A DNA stretch of 64,000 nt from an uncultured Paracoccaceae bacterium (GTDB lineage: Bacteria; Pseudomonadota; Alphaproteobacteria; Rhodobacterales; Rhodobacteraceae). A program made the translations under genes and the position numbers. Positions 17,681-28,100 of this stretch are shown in pieces; positions within the stretch are counted from its first letter, which is position 1, and the number at the start of each line of letters is the position of its first letter. The DNA lies in assembly GCA_947498985.1 (NCBI GenBank), contig CANMMF010000009.1, positions 1 to 64,000 on the forward strand. The letters are read 5' to 3'. The notes under the pieces were generated by a model. That model saw only the letters and a program-made list of their open reading frames with translations. It made no database searches and had not been told where the DNA came from.

Positions 17681-18505
17681 ATGTCGACACTGCAACAGGA
17701 CCTGCGCTTTGCGCCTGTCCGCACAGCCGCGCCGAAACGCCTGTCGCAGGCGCAGATCGCCAGCTACAACCGCGACGGCTTTGTGCAGCCCTTTGACGTC
17801 TTCGGCGCGGCCGAGATTGCCGGGATCCGCGCCTATCTCGACGGGTTGATGCGCGATATGGGGCCCGAGGGCGCCTATGGCATCAATTGTTACCAGTCGC
17901 GGCTTTCGGGTCTTTGGGACATCGCCACGGACCCCCGCATCCTCGATCACGTGGAGGATATCATCGGGCCGGACATCCTTTGCTGGGCAACCGCGATCCT
18001 GTCGAAAAAGCCGCATGATCCCAAGGCCGTGCCCTGGCATCAGGACGCTTCGTTCTGGTCGCTCAGCCCGGCGCGTACGGTGACCGTGTGGCTCGCCATC
18101 GACGATGCCGATGCCGGGAACTCCGCGATGCGGTTCATACCTGGCACCCATGATCGCGGTGCGATTGCGGTACAGAAAACCGGCGATGGCGCGGTCTTTC
18201 ACAAGCAAACCGCCGATGCCGAATCGCTGGGCCAGCCGTTCACCAACGCGCTGAAAGCCGGACAGATCTCGTTGCATGCGGATATGCTGGTGCACGGATC
18301 GGAGCCGAACCTGTCGGAGCGCAGGCGGTGCGGCTTTACCCTGCGCTACTGCCCGCCGCAGGTGCAGATCACCGACGCTGCCTGGGCCAGCGGCGTGGAG
18401 GCGATCCTCTGCCGCGGTCAGGCGGGTGACTGGACCACCCATCCGCGCCCCGCCAACAACGACATCACACAGACGCAAAGCCCGCATGTGGTGGGGAACA
18501 ACTGA
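17681..18505 (+). CDS. Phytanoyl-CoA dioxygenase (PhyH) family enzyme
   Basis: 274 residues from ATG 17681; an upstream TTG adds eight codons but the AGGGGGAG ribosome site fits the ATG. Iron ligands are visible as H120 and D122 (VPWHQDASFW) and H205 (DMLVHGSEPN), with Arg-containing RRRCGFTLRY after. These 2-oxoglutarate enzymes hydroxylate small molecules, not only phytanoyl-CoA. First gene of an operon with a hydrolase, ABC importer and mannosidase, so the substrate may be a lipid, amine or sugar derivative imported by it. One-base overlap with the next gene. Confidence 0.9.
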   Translation: MSTLQQDLRFAPVRTAAPKRLSQAQIASYNRDGFVQPFDVFGAAEIAGIRAYLDGLMRDMGPEGAYGINCYQSRLSGLWDIATDPRILDHVEDIIGPDILCWATAILSKKPHDPKAVPWHQDASFWSLSPARTVTVWLAIDDADAGNSAMRFIPGTHDRGAIAVQKTGDGAVFHKQTADAESLGQPFTNALKAGQISLHADMLVHGSEPNLSERRRCGFTLRYCPPQVQITDAAWASGVEAILCRGQAGDWTTHPRPANNDITQTQSPHVVGNN

Positions 18506-19185
18506 TGCAACTCACCTGGTTCGGACATGCCGCCTTTGGCCTTGTGCCCGACAAAGGCCCCCGCATCATCACCGATCCCTATACGCCCGAAGGGGTGGGC
18601 TATGCACCGATCACCGACCCCGCCGATCTGGTGCTGATCTCGTCGGATGACGACGACGCCCATTGCCGGGCAGACCTGATCGCGGGCAACCCGGAGGTTG
18701 TGAACGCGCTGCAGGTCGCCCAGTCCGGCGGCACCACCACCGCGCAGGGCGTCGAGATCACTGCCATCGAGGCCGCCGAATGGGATCACCATCCCGAACA
18801 TGCGGTGCCGGGCCAGAACGGCATGTACCGCTTCACCCTCGACGGACTCCGCTTTGCGCATATGGGCGATGTCGGCAACCCGCTGACCGACGCGCAGCAG
18901 GCGTTTTTCGAAGGCACCGACGTGCTCTTTGCGCTGGCAGGCGGCTATCTCACGCTCGAGCTGCCCGACCTGATGGAGATGATCCACCGCACAAGGCCGA
19001 AGCTGGTCATTCCGATGCATTTCCGCACGCTGACCTACCGGCCCCGCAACACCATGTGGATCGAAAGTTTCCTGAGCCATTTCAAGGATGAAGACGTGGA
19101 TTTCGCCTTTGGCGCGACGCATGATCTGAGCCGTGATGCCCTGCCCGGGAGGACGCGGGTTCTGGTGATGGATTACGTCCGCTGA
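18505..19185 (+). CDS. Metallo-beta-lactamase-fold protein with degenerate metal motif
   Basis: 226 residues, overlapping the dioxygenase stop (TGATG). The fold is recognisable: LTWFGHAAF at the start, RFAHMGDVGNPLTDAQ and LVIPMHFRTL later, as in UlaG-like proteins. But the usual THxHxDH is replaced by SSDDDDAH at 46-53, leaving one of the expected His positions as Ser, one as Asp and one as Ala. It may bind a different metal set or be non-catalytic. It is encoded between the dioxygenase and the ABC genes and should share their substrate pathway. Confidence 0.8.
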   Translation: MQLTWFGHAAFGLVPDKGPRIITDPYTPEGVGYAPITDPADLVLISSDDDDAHCRADLIAGNPEVVNALQVAQSGGTTTAQGVEITAIEAAEWDHHPEHAVPGQNGMYRFTLDGLRFAHMGDVGNPLTDAQQAFFEGTDVLFALAGGYLTLELPDLMEMIHRTRPKLVIPMHFRTLTYRPRNTMWIESFLSHFKDEDVDFAFGATHDLSRDALPGRTRVLVMDYVR

Positions 19186-19236
19186 CGGCAACCAAGACAA
19201 ACGAGGGCAAAAGCCCGGACTGAAAGGGAGGACAAC

Positions 19237-20961
19237 ATGAAACCAACATATCTGCTTTTGGCGTCGACCGCACTGGCGCTGGCCGCAACCGCGACACTGG
19301 CCCAGAACGTGGCCCGCGAGGATACGGTCATCTTCGATCTGGACCGCACCATCCAGGACCCCGAGAACTTCAACTGGATGACCCCCGGCACCAAGCGCAT
19401 GCATGGCGCGCACCAGACCATGTGGGAGCCGCTCTTCATCCTGAATTACGGCACCGGAGAGCTTGACCCGTGGCTCGCCACGGGCTTCACGCAGAACGAC
19501 GACAGCACCGAGTTCACCGTGACCCTGCGCGACGGCGTCGAATGGTCCGATGGCGAGGCGTTCAACGCCGATGACGTGATCTTCACCACCAATATCGCGC
19601 TGACCAACGACGACATCTCCTCTCGCGAGGCCTCGACCATCCGCGCGCAGGTCGCCTCGGTCGAAAAGGTCGACGATCTTACCGTCACCTTCACGCTGCA
19701 GAACCCCAACCCGCGCTTCATGGTGGAAAATTTCGGCGTGCGGATCTTTGGCTCTTTTCTGATCATGCCGGAACATATCTGGGCCGATCAGGACGCCGCG
19801 ACCTTCACTTTCAATCCGCCCATCGGAACCGGGCCCTATACGTTCGGCTCCGCGGCCTCCAACCGCGCGATCTGGAACCGCAACGACGACTGGTGGGGCG
19901 CCAAGACCGGGTTTCAGGATCTGCCTGCGCCGCAGCGGGTGATCTTTCTGGAATCGGGTGGCGAGGAAAGCCGCGCCCAACTGATGCTGTCCAACCAGCT
20001 CGATGCGGCGCAGAACGTCACCATCGGCACCTTCGAGGCGATCAAGGCGCAGAACCCAAACGTCATCGCCTGGCACCAGGATTATCCCTTTGCCGCCGCC
20101 GATCCCTGCGCGCGCCAGCTGGAGATCAACACCACAATCGCGCCCTGGGACAACGCCAATATGCGCCGCGCGGTGGCCCATATCATCGACCGTTCGCAGA
20201 TCGTGAACGTCGCCTACGAAGGCACAACCGAGGCCAGCCGCACGATGTTTGCGCAATACGGCTCCATGGCGCCGTTCATCGACGCGGTGACCGAAGCCGG
20301 CTACGGGCTTCCGGCCAAAGCCGATGTGGCCGCGGGCCAGGCGCTGATCGAAGCGGAAGGCTGGGTGCGCGACGGCGACTACTACACCAAGGATGGCGAG
20401 ACGCTGTCGGTCAACGTGCATGTAAACTCCGCCTCGACCGAATACACCCGCACCATCGACGTGATCGTCGAACAGCTGCAGCGCGCGGGAATCGACGCCA
20501 AGGCGGTGCCTGTGGAAAACGGCGTGTTCTGGGGGGAGGTGCTGCCATTTGGCGCCTACGAGATGTCCTATAGCTGGCTTTCCTGCGGGTCGGTCAACGA
20601 ACCCTGGGCCTCGATGGGGCGCTACACGGTCAAGGATGTGGTGCCGGTGGGCGAACGCAGCCCGGGCTTCAACAACACGGCGCGCTGGGACGGGCCTGCC
20701 GCCGAGGCCTACTCCGCCATCATGGAGGATATCGCGTCGCGCCCGCTGGGCGACGAGGAAATCCCGGGACTGGTGGCCGAGGCCTACCAGCATCTCGACG
20801 CCGAGATGCCGTTCATCCCGCTGGTGCAGGCCGCCAAGCTGCTGCCGATGAACACCACCTACTGGACGGGCTGGCCCACGGCAGAGAATTACTACAACCA
20901 CCCGTTCTTCTGGTGGAACCACACACACCAGATCATTCACAACCTCGAACCTGCGAACTGA
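19237..20961 (+). CDS. ABC importer binding protein, family 5 (peptide/opine/oligosaccharide type)
   Basis: 574 residues. Signal peptide MKPTYLLLASTALALAATATLAQ. The body has FNWMTPGTKRMHGAHQTMWEPLF, then LRDGVEWSDGEAFNADDVIF, the hallmark of SBP family 5 proteins of Dpp/Opp type. Although named for peptides, many members bind oligosaccharides, opines or other sugars. GGGAGGA precedes the start. Genes for two permeases and a double ATPase follow, and then an alpha-mannosidase, which makes a mannosylated ligand plausible. Confidence 0.93.
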   Translation: MKPTYLLLASTALALAATATLAQNVAREDTVIFDLDRTIQDPENFNWMTPGTKRMHGAHQTMWEPLFILNYGTGELDPWLATGFTQNDDSTEFTVTLRDGVEWSDGEAFNADDVIFTTNIALTNDDISSREASTIRAQVASVEKVDDLTVTFTLQNPNPRFMVENFGVRIFGSFLIMPEHIWADQDAATFTFNPPIGTGPYTFGSAASNRAIWNRNDDWWGAKTGFQDLPAPQRVIFLESGGEESRAQLMLSNQLDAAQNVTIGTFEAIKAQNPNVIAWHQDYPFAAADPCARQLEINTTIAPWDNANMRRAVAHIIDRSQIVNVAYEGTTEASRTMFAQYGSMAPFIDAVTEAGYGLPAKADVAAGQALIEAEGWVRDGDYYTKDGETLSVNVHVNSASTEYTRTIDVIVEQLQRAGIDAKAVPVENGVFWGEVLPFGAYEMSYSWLSCGSVNEPWASMGRYTVKDVVPVGERSPGFNNTARWDGPAAEAYSAIMEDIASRPLGDEEIPGLVAEAYQHLDAEMPFIPLVQAAKLLPMNTTYWTGWPTAENYYNHPFFWWNHTHQIIHNLEPAN

Positions 20962-21085
20962 TCTGACCACGGCCGCGGCACTCCGGTCTCCTCCCGGATC
21001 AGAGCGCTGCGGCCGGAACTCTTGCCCCGGAAGGCGGCCGGTCCGCCCCGAACCGCACCGGTCACATGGGCCCGATACGCCAGGG

Positions 21086-21133
21086 CTTCATCTTGCCGCT
21101 GAACTTCGGGGGGCCCGGGGTTCTGGCCCCCCG
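21086..21133 (+). repeat. Intergenic repeat with hairpin, copy 1
   Basis: CTTCATCTTGCCGCTGAACT followed by TCGGG (21086-21110) matches, at 22 of 25 positions, the minus-strand sequence at 51467-51443. In both copies a GC-rich hairpin follows; here CGGGGGGCC (21107-21115) and GGCCCCCCG (21125-21133) pair perfectly. It lies in the 319-base gene-free gap (20962-21280) between the binding-protein gene and its permease. Confidence 0.7.
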
Positions 21134-21134
21134 T

Positions 21135-21166
21135 CCGCCCGCGGGATCCGGGCGGCACCGCCCGGA
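21135..21166 (+). promoter_or_regulatory. Two mutually exclusive hairpins between binding protein and permease genes
   Basis: CGGGCGG at 21149-21155 can pair with CCGCCCG upstream (21135-21141); alternatively TCCGGGCG (21147-21154) pairs with CGCCCGGA downstream (21159-21166). The two stems cannot form together. Such structures after a binding-protein gene often protect its mRNA end and lower permease expression; an attenuation switch is also possible. Confidence 0.45.
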
Positions 21167-21280
21167 CCACCGGCCCATCGCCCGGGACAAGCGCCGCCAT
21201 GCCGGGCCGAGCGTGACACGCATGACATGTGCAGGGATGGTGCATCGCCTCGACAGGCGCAACTTCGGAGGATTTGACCC

Positions 21281-22291
21281 ATGGGACGTATCCCGCGCGA
21301 CTACCTCATCAACCGCCTGATCACGCTGGTTCTGACCATCCTGATCGCCGCCACGATCATCTGGATCATCCCGCGGCTGAGCCCGGTCGATCCCGCCGAG
21401 ATCGCGCTCGGCCGGATGGCTGCGGGCGCGGGATCCGTGGCCAATTCCGAAGAGATCCTGGCGCAGCTGCGCGCCAATATGGGCATCGACCAGCCGCTGA
21501 TCGTGCAGTATCTCAAATACATCTCCGGCGCGCTGGTCTTCGATTTCGGGCTGAGCACCGCGGCTTTCCCGACCCCGGTCTCGACCCTGATCCTCAACGC
21601 GCTGCCCTGGACGCTGGGGCTGATGATCCTGTCGCTGCTGATCACCTTCTTCATCGGCAACCTGCTGGGTGCGCTGATGGTCTGGGAACGCTCTCCGAAG
21701 CTGGTGAAAGTGGCGATCCCCGCCGCGATGGTCTTTACCTCGATCCCGCCGATCCTGTCGGGGCTTCTGCTGATGTGGATCTTTGCGGCCAAGCTGCAAT
21801 GGTTCCCGCTCACCGGGGCCTATTCGATCTTTGTGGAGCCGGGCTGGAACTGGGCCTTCGTGCAATCGGTGATCAGCCACGGCTTCCTGCCCGCGCTCTC
21901 GATTGTCGTGGTGACCTTCGGCTTCTGGGCGCTGGGCATGCGCGGTCTGATGATCGGCGTGCAGGGCGAGGATTATGTAAAACTGGCCGAGGCCAAGGGG
22001 CTCAAGCCCCGCTACATCCTTTACCGCTACATGATCCGCAACGCGATCCTGCCGCAGATCACCGCCTTTGCACTCAAGATCGGTCTGCTGATTGCAGGTC
22101 AGGTGCTGGTGGAACGGATCTTTGCCTATAACGGCATGGGCAAGCTTCTTTATGACGCGATCCTCAACCAGGATTTCCCGGTCATCCAGGGCGTGAGCTA
22201 CGTGATCATCCTGATCACCGCGCTGTCGGTCTTCATGGTCGATCTGCTCTACCCGTTCATCGACCCGCGCATCCGGCATGAAACGGCGTAG
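21281..22291 (+). CDS. ABC importer permease, DppB type
   Basis: 336 residues, about six membrane helices. The first helix follows RDYLINRLITLVLTILIAATIIW. Middle helices and the coupling loop EDYVKLAEAKGLKPRYILYRYMIRNAI (the EAA-type motif) identify a DppB/OppB permease. GGAGG precedes the ATG at 21281. It pairs with the next gene to form the membrane channel for the family 5 binding protein upstream. Confidence 0.94.
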   Translation: MGRIPRDYLINRLITLVLTILIAATIIWIIPRLSPVDPAEIALGRMAAGAGSVANSEEILAQLRANMGIDQPLIVQYLKYISGALVFDFGLSTAAFPTPVSTLILNALPWTLGLMILSLLITFFIGNLLGALMVWERSPKLVKVAIPAAMVFTSIPPILSGLLLMWIFAAKLQWFPLTGAYSIFVEPGWNWAFVQSVISHGFLPALSIVVVTFGFWALGMRGLMIGVQGEDYVKLAEAKGLKPRYILYRYMIRNAILPQITAFALKIGLLIAGQVLVERIFAYNGMGKLLYDAILNQDFPVIQGVSYVIILITALSVFMVDLLYPFIDPRIRHETA

Positions 22292-22305
22292 GGGGGAGCA
22301 CAGAC

Positions 22306-23268
22306 ATGTCCAATTATTCCACCGACGACAACACCGCCGAAGCGGTCAGCCCCGCACCGCTCACCCGCGCCGAGAAACGTCAGGCGCGGCGCATCCGGCG
22401 CTTCGACAACCCCTGGCTCAACCCCAAGCTCATGTGGGGCGGGGGGCTGTTGCTGGCGATCATCGCGCTGGGGATCATCGGCCGGCTGATCTGGGATCTC
22501 GATCTGGTATTCACCGGCTCCAGCACGCTCAAGCTTCCGCCTGTGGGGTTCGAGAACCTGCGCGGTCAGCCCGGCGTCTGGGCCAATCCGCTGGGCACCG
22601 ATGGCGGCGGGCGCGACATGCTGGCGCTGATCATCATCGGCGCGCCCAACACGCTGTTTGTCGGGCTGCTGGCGAGCCTCATCGGCATGTCCATCGGCAT
22701 TTTCCTGGGCTTTTCCGCCGGGTTTCTGGGCGGGCGCACCGATGACGTGATCCGGGTCGGGGCGGATGTGATGATCACCATCCCGCCGCTGCTCATTCTC
22801 GTGGTGTTCCAGTCGGCCTTCGGCGATGTCACGCTGACCATGATGGCGCTGCTGATCGCGGGATTTGTCTGGCAATCGCCGACCCGCCTCATCCGCGCGC
22901 AGGTGCTCTCGATGAAGCAATCGGGCTATGTGCAGATGGCGCAGCTCTCGGGCGCCTCGACCACGCATATCATGTTCCGCGAGATGCTGCCCAACCTGGT
23001 GCCTTATCTTTTCGGGTCGTTCATCGCGTCGGTCACCACCTCCATCGTCACCGCGGTGGGTCTCGAGGTGCTGGGCCTTGGCCCGCAGCGCATCCCGACG
23101 CTGGGCCGCACGATCTACGAGGCGATCAACGCGGGCGCGCTGATCCAGAACCTCTGGTGGTGGTGGGGAATCCCGACGTTGCTGCTGGCGGTGATGTTCA
23201 TCGGCCTGCTGCTGATCAATCTCGGGCTCGACGAGGTTTCCAACCCGCGCCTGAGGAAGCTGTCATGA
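22306..23268 (+). CDS. ABC importer permease, DppC type
   Basis: 320 residues. A charged cytoplasmic N-terminus (RAEKRQARRIRRFDNPW) leads into the first helix. GTDGGGRDMLALIIIGAPNTLFVGL and the coupling loop GYVQMAQLSGASTTHIMFREMLPNL fit DppC/OppC. It starts 14 bases after the other permease. Together with it and the fused ATPase the importer is complete. Confidence 0.94.
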   Translation: MSNYSTDDNTAEAVSPAPLTRAEKRQARRIRRFDNPWLNPKLMWGGGLLLAIIALGIIGRLIWDLDLVFTGSSTLKLPPVGFENLRGQPGVWANPLGTDGGGRDMLALIIIGAPNTLFVGLLASLIGMSIGIFLGFSAGFLGGRTDDVIRVGADVMITIPPLLILVVFQSAFGDVTLTMMALLIAGFVWQSPTRLIRAQVLSMKQSGYVQMAQLSGASTTHIMFREMLPNLVPYLFGSFIASVTTSIVTAVGLEVLGLGPQRIPTLGRTIYEAINAGALIQNLWWWWGIPTLLLAVMFIGLLLINLGLDEVSNPRLRKLS

Positions 23269-23356
23269 CGCGCCCCGGACCCGCGGACCTCATAGCCGGG
23301 GCCATGTCGGCCCGCCCGCCCGGGCGATCCCGCGCCGCCAGGAAAGGACACAGCTG

Positions 23357-25105
23357 ATGCTGGACAACGATATCCGAACCGACAAGCCGGTCCTGACCCT
23401 CAAGGACCTTTCCATCGAATTTCCGACCCCGAAAGGCGTGGTGCAGGCCGTCAGCGCGCTGAGCCTCGACATCCACAAGGGACGGCGCGTGGGCTTCATC
23501 GGCGAAAGCGGCTCCGGCAAGACGACCACCGCGCTCTCGGTCATGCAGATGCTGGCGGAGCCCGGCCGCGTCTCCGGCGGCACGATCGATCTGGGCGGCA
23601 CCGACATTCTGGGCCTGTCCGAAGAAGAGATGCGCCGCGCGCGGCTCAGCCGCGTTGCCTATATCCCGCAAGGCGCGATGAACTCGCTCAACCCGGTGAT
23701 GCGGGTCGAGCCGCAGATGTGGGACGGCATCATCGCCCATGAAGGTCATATGGACCGCGCCGAGCTCAAGCGCCGCTCCGACGCGGCACTGCAAAGCGTC
23801 GGCCTGCCGCTGCATACCGGCGCGCTCTATCCGCACGAGCTGTCCGGCGGCATGAAACAGCGCGTCTGCATCGCCATGGGCATCATCCTGAACCCCGAAC
23901 TGATCATCGCCGACGAGCCAACCTCGGCGCTCGATGTGGTCACCCAGCGGCAGGTCATGCAGACGCTGAAGGCGATACAGTCCGAGATCGGCTCCGGCCT
24001 CATGCTGATCGGTCACGACATGGGGCTGATGGCGCAGACCGTAGACGAGCTGGCGGTGCTGAAGGACGGCGAGCTTGTCGAGCACGGCACCGTGCAACAG
24101 ATCCTCGAGGCGCCGAAACATCCCTATACGCGGGATCTGATCTCATCGGTGCCGCTGGTGGGCGGAGAGAGCTTTCTCAACCCCGATGCGCGCGCCGAAG
24201 CGCCCCGGCGCGACAGCTCTGAGCCGCTTTTGCGGTTCGAGAACGTGCGCAAGAATTACGGTGCGGTGACCGCGCTGCAACCGCTCTCCTTCACCCTGCA
24301 GGGCGACACGCCGCAGATCATCTCGATTGTCGGTCAGTCGGGCTCCGGCAAGTCGACGATGGGGTCGATCATGCTTGGCTTCAACCCGCCCAGCGAGGGC
24401 CGCGTGCTTTTCGAAGGGCAGGACGTGGCCGGGATGAACGCGGCGCAGAGCCTTGAGTTCCGCAAGAACGTGCAGGCCGTATTCCAGGACCCCTATGCCT
24501 GCTTCAACCCGTTCTACCGCGTCAACCACGCGCTGAAATTCCCCTTCCGGCAGTTCGGCCTGTCCAAGGGAGAGGAGCACACCCAATCGGCGATGGAGGA
24601 GGCCTGCGAGGCGGTCGGCCTCGATCCCGATCTGGTGCTCACGCGCTATCCGCACCAGCTGTCGGGTGGACAGCGGCAGAGGCTGATCGTCGCGCGCGCG
24701 CTGATGCTGAGCCCCAAGCTGCTGATCGCGGATGAGCCGGTGAGCATGGTGGACGCCTCGCTGCGCGCCTCCATCCTCAGCAATATCTACGATCTCAAGG
24801 ACAAATACGGCATCTCGATCCTCTATATCACCCATGATCTGGCCACTGCCTACCACGTCAGCGATTTCGTGATGGTGCTCTTCAAGGGTCATGTGGTCGA
24901 GGCGGGGCCGCCGCGCGAGGTGATCGGCGCGCCGCAGCACCCCTATACGCAGCTGCTGATCGACAGCATTCCCTGGCCGGACCTGCAGCGCAGCTGGGGC
25001 GATGGCAAGACCGACTGGGATCCCACCGCGCTCGAGGCGGAGGCCGCCAAGGCAAGTGCGGTCTACCGGGGCGATGTGCCGGGTTTCGATCTGGCGCTCG
25101 GATGA
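23357..25105 (+). CDS. Fused double ABC ATPase (DppD-DppF type)
   Basis: 582 residues holding two complete nucleotide-binding domains. First: Walker A GESGSGKTT (about 50-58), signature LSGGMKQR, Walker B LIIADEPTSALD. Second: GQSGSGKST (about 328-336), LSGGQRQRL, LLIADEPVSMVD. Each half ends in the oligopeptide/dipeptide extension (HPYTRDLISS, HPYTQLLIDS). In E. coli these halves are separate subunits. AGGAAAGGA lies upstream. The stop overlaps the mannosidase start by ATGA, so the transporter and glycosidase are coupled. Confidence 0.95.
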   Translation: MLDNDIRTDKPVLTLKDLSIEFPTPKGVVQAVSALSLDIHKGRRVGFIGESGSGKTTTALSVMQMLAEPGRVSGGTIDLGGTDILGLSEEEMRRARLSRVAYIPQGAMNSLNPVMRVEPQMWDGIIAHEGHMDRAELKRRSDAALQSVGLPLHTGALYPHELSGGMKQRVCIAMGIILNPELIIADEPTSALDVVTQRQVMQTLKAIQSEIGSGLMLIGHDMGLMAQTVDELAVLKDGELVEHGTVQQILEAPKHPYTRDLISSVPLVGGESFLNPDARAEAPRRDSSEPLLRFENVRKNYGAVTALQPLSFTLQGDTPQIISIVGQSGSGKSTMGSIMLGFNPPSEGRVLFEGQDVAGMNAAQSLEFRKNVQAVFQDPYACFNPFYRVNHALKFPFRQFGLSKGEEHTQSAMEEACEAVGLDPDLVLTRYPHQLSGGQRQRLIVARALMLSPKLLIADEPVSMVDASLRASILSNIYDLKDKYGISILYITHDLATAYHVSDFVMVLFKGHVVEAGPPREVIGAPQHPYTQLLIDSIPWPDLQRSWGDGKTDWDPTALEAEAAKASAVYRGDVPGFDLALG

Positions 25106-28100
25106 GCGGACGCTGGCCTTTTGTCGCGGAAAAGATCGCGTCCCGGCTGGACCTGATCGCGCCTCTTGTGCATCGCAGGCGGTGGCCTCTGCCGCCTTTT
25201 CGGCTGCTGCCGCTGCCGGGCGCGATCATCGACGCGCCGATCTGCAGCGATCCCGCCGGGTGGGAGGAGATTGCCCCGCAAAGCTACTGGGGTCATGCGG
25301 ATCTGAATTTCGTGATGAAGTCGCAGTTCGAGGTGCCGGAGGGCTGGGACGCAGAGCGTCTGGCGCTGCATCTGCCGCTGGGCGTCATGGGCGATATCTT
25401 CAACCATCCCGAGGCGCTGGTGCATGTGGACCAGACCCCCATCGGTTCTGCCGATCGCTACCATCACAGCCTGACGCTGTCGCCCGATCTGGCCGATGGC
25501 GCGGGCCATGTGCTGTCCTTGCACGGCTGGACCGGGCTGGCGAGCTGGCCGCCCGACCCTGCAAGCAAGGCCAAGCTCTTCATGGGCTCGCCAGCGCTGG
25601 TGGAGCGGCATCCTGAGCTGCTGGCGTTCCGGCAACTGGCCGAGACCGCGCTCGACAGCGCGCGGGTGCTGGGGGCTAAGAGCGACGCGGCGCGCGCGCT
25701 GCTGGACGCCCTCGACCGTGCCTTTCTGACCCTCGACACCCGCGATCCGATGGGCGAGGCGCTTTACACCAGCGCGGGTCCGGCGCTCGAGGCCTTGCAG
25801 GAGGCCATTGCTCAGGCCGGCGCGCCGCTTGACGTCACGCTGCACGGCATCGGGCATGCGCATATGGACATCGCCTATCTCTGGCCGGTCGACCAGATCC
25901 GGCTGAAGAACGCGCGCACCTATGCCAACGTGCTGCGGCTGATGGACGAGGATCCGGGTTACCGGTTTTCGCACTCGCAACCCCAGCTCTACGCCATGGT
26001 CGAGCAGGACTACCCGCAGATCTTCGCCCGGATCCGCGACCGCGTGGCAGAGGGCCGGTGGGAGATCATGGGCGGCATGTGGGTGGAGCCCGATCTCAAC
26101 ATCCCCGGCCCCGAAGCGCTGGTGCGCCAGCTGACGCTCGGGCGGCAGTATTTCCACGACCGCTTTGGCGCGGTCGAGACGCCGGTGCTCTGGCTGCCCG
26201 ACACGTTCGGCTTTCCCGCGCAGATCCCGCAGCTGATGAAACTGGCCGGTCTGCGCTGGTTTGTGACCAACAAGCTCAACTGGAACCAGCTCAATGCGGT
26301 GCCAAGCTCCACACATCACTGGGAAGGGCTCGATGGCAGCCGGGTGCTGGCACATGTGCTGACAACGCCGCGCGACGTGCAGTATCTGCCGTTCCCCACA
26401 AATTACAAAAGCGATCTCAGCGCCCGCGAGGTGCTTGGCACGTGGCAGCGCTCGACCGCGCCGGACAATCTGCGCGAGCTGCCGATCTGCTATGGCTACG
26501 GCGATGGCGGCGGCGGGCCGACCGAGGATCTGCTGGCCAAGGCGCGGGCCTTTGCCGCGATGCCCGGCATGCCGCGGCTGCGCCCCAGCACCCTGCGCGC
26601 GCTCTTCGAGCGGCTCGAGGCCGAAGACCCCGACCTGCCGGTCTGGCAGGGGGAGCATTACATGGAGGGCCATCGCGGCGTTCTGACCTCGCAAGGCTGG
26701 ATCAAGCGCGCCAACCGCAAGGCCGAATGGGCGCTGCACGAGGCCGAGGCAATCTGCGCCATGGCGGGGCTTGCGCCGGATCTGCGCCCGATCTGGCAGC
26801 GCCTGTGCCTCAACCAGTTTCACGACATCCTCACCGGCACCTCTGTCACGCAGGTCTTCGACGACGCGCGCGCGGATTTCGCCACGATTGCGCGGGAAAC
26901 CGAGGAGGTGGCGGCTGCCGCGGCTGCGGAACTGGCGCTGAGCGAGCGGGCGGTGGTCAACACCTCTCCGGTCACCGGGCCGCGGCTTGCGCTGGTGACC
27001 GGCGACGTGCCCGACGGCGCGCAGGTTGTGGATGGCGGCGCGCTGGTCTGTTTCGACGCGCTGCCGGGCTATTCCGTGACGCCGCTGTCCCGCGCGGCGC
27101 GCCCCGAAGGGGGGGCGCGGGCCCTGGTGGAAGGCGACGGCTTTGCGCTGGAAAACGCGCATGTGCTTGTGACGCTGAACGACGCGGGCCAGCTGACCCG
27201 CGTCTATGACAAGCTGACAGGCCGCGACGCGCTGGCGCCCGGGGCGCTCGGCAACCAGCTTCTGGCCTTCGAGGATCGCCCGATCTGCTGGGACGCCTGG
27301 GATATCGACCCGTTTATCGAAGACCGGCGCGAGACGCTGGCGGGTGTCACCACCTGCCGGATCACAGAAACCGGCCCGCTGCGCACCAGCATCGAGATCA
27401 CCACCCGCTGGCGCCGGAGCACGATCCGCCAGACGCTGCGCCTGCGCGCCCATTCCCCGCGGCTCGATTTCGAGACGGATGTCGACTGGCATGAAACGCA
27501 CACGCTGCTCAAGGCGGCCTTTCCGACCGGCATCCACGCGCCCGAAGCGATGTTCGACATCCAGTGGGGGCGGATTTCGCGCGCGACCAGCCGCGACACC
27601 GATTTCGACGCCGCCCGGTTCGAAGTACCGGCGCAGAAATGGGCGCAGCTCAGCGACGGGCGGCGCTGGGCTGCGGTGCTTAACGATTGCAAATATGGTT
27701 ACGATGTCTTTGGCGACACGATCCGGATCACGCTGATCAAATGCGCGACCTCTCCGGATCCGGTGGCCGATCAGGGGCGGCATGTCTTCACCTATGCCTA
27801 TCTCGTGGGGGCCGCGTCCGACACACAACCGCTGCTCACCGAAAGCTATGATCTCAACGCGCCGCTGCGGGTGCTGGCACCGCGCGCCGCAGCGAGCGGC
27901 AAGGCCGGGGCGTTTGTGACCTGCGATGCCGCAACCGTGGTGGTGGAGACGCTCAAGCCCGCCGAAGACCGGCGCGGCGTCGTCCTGCGGCTTTTCGAGA
28001 CGCAGGGGCAGGCGGCGGATGCAAGTCTTCGCTTTGCGCAGGAGATCCGGACAGTGGAGGTCACCGACCTCATGGAAGTGCCGCAGGAGACCCGCGATCC

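Noticed and set aside
18418-20970. 850-codon minus-strand frame opposite the binding-protein gene
   Set aside because: Antisense shadow of two well-supported plus-strand genes; His/Arg/Gly-rich translation typical of such shadows.
25063-27828. 921-codon minus-strand frame opposite the mannosidase
   Set aside because: Antisense shadow of a clear GH38 gene.
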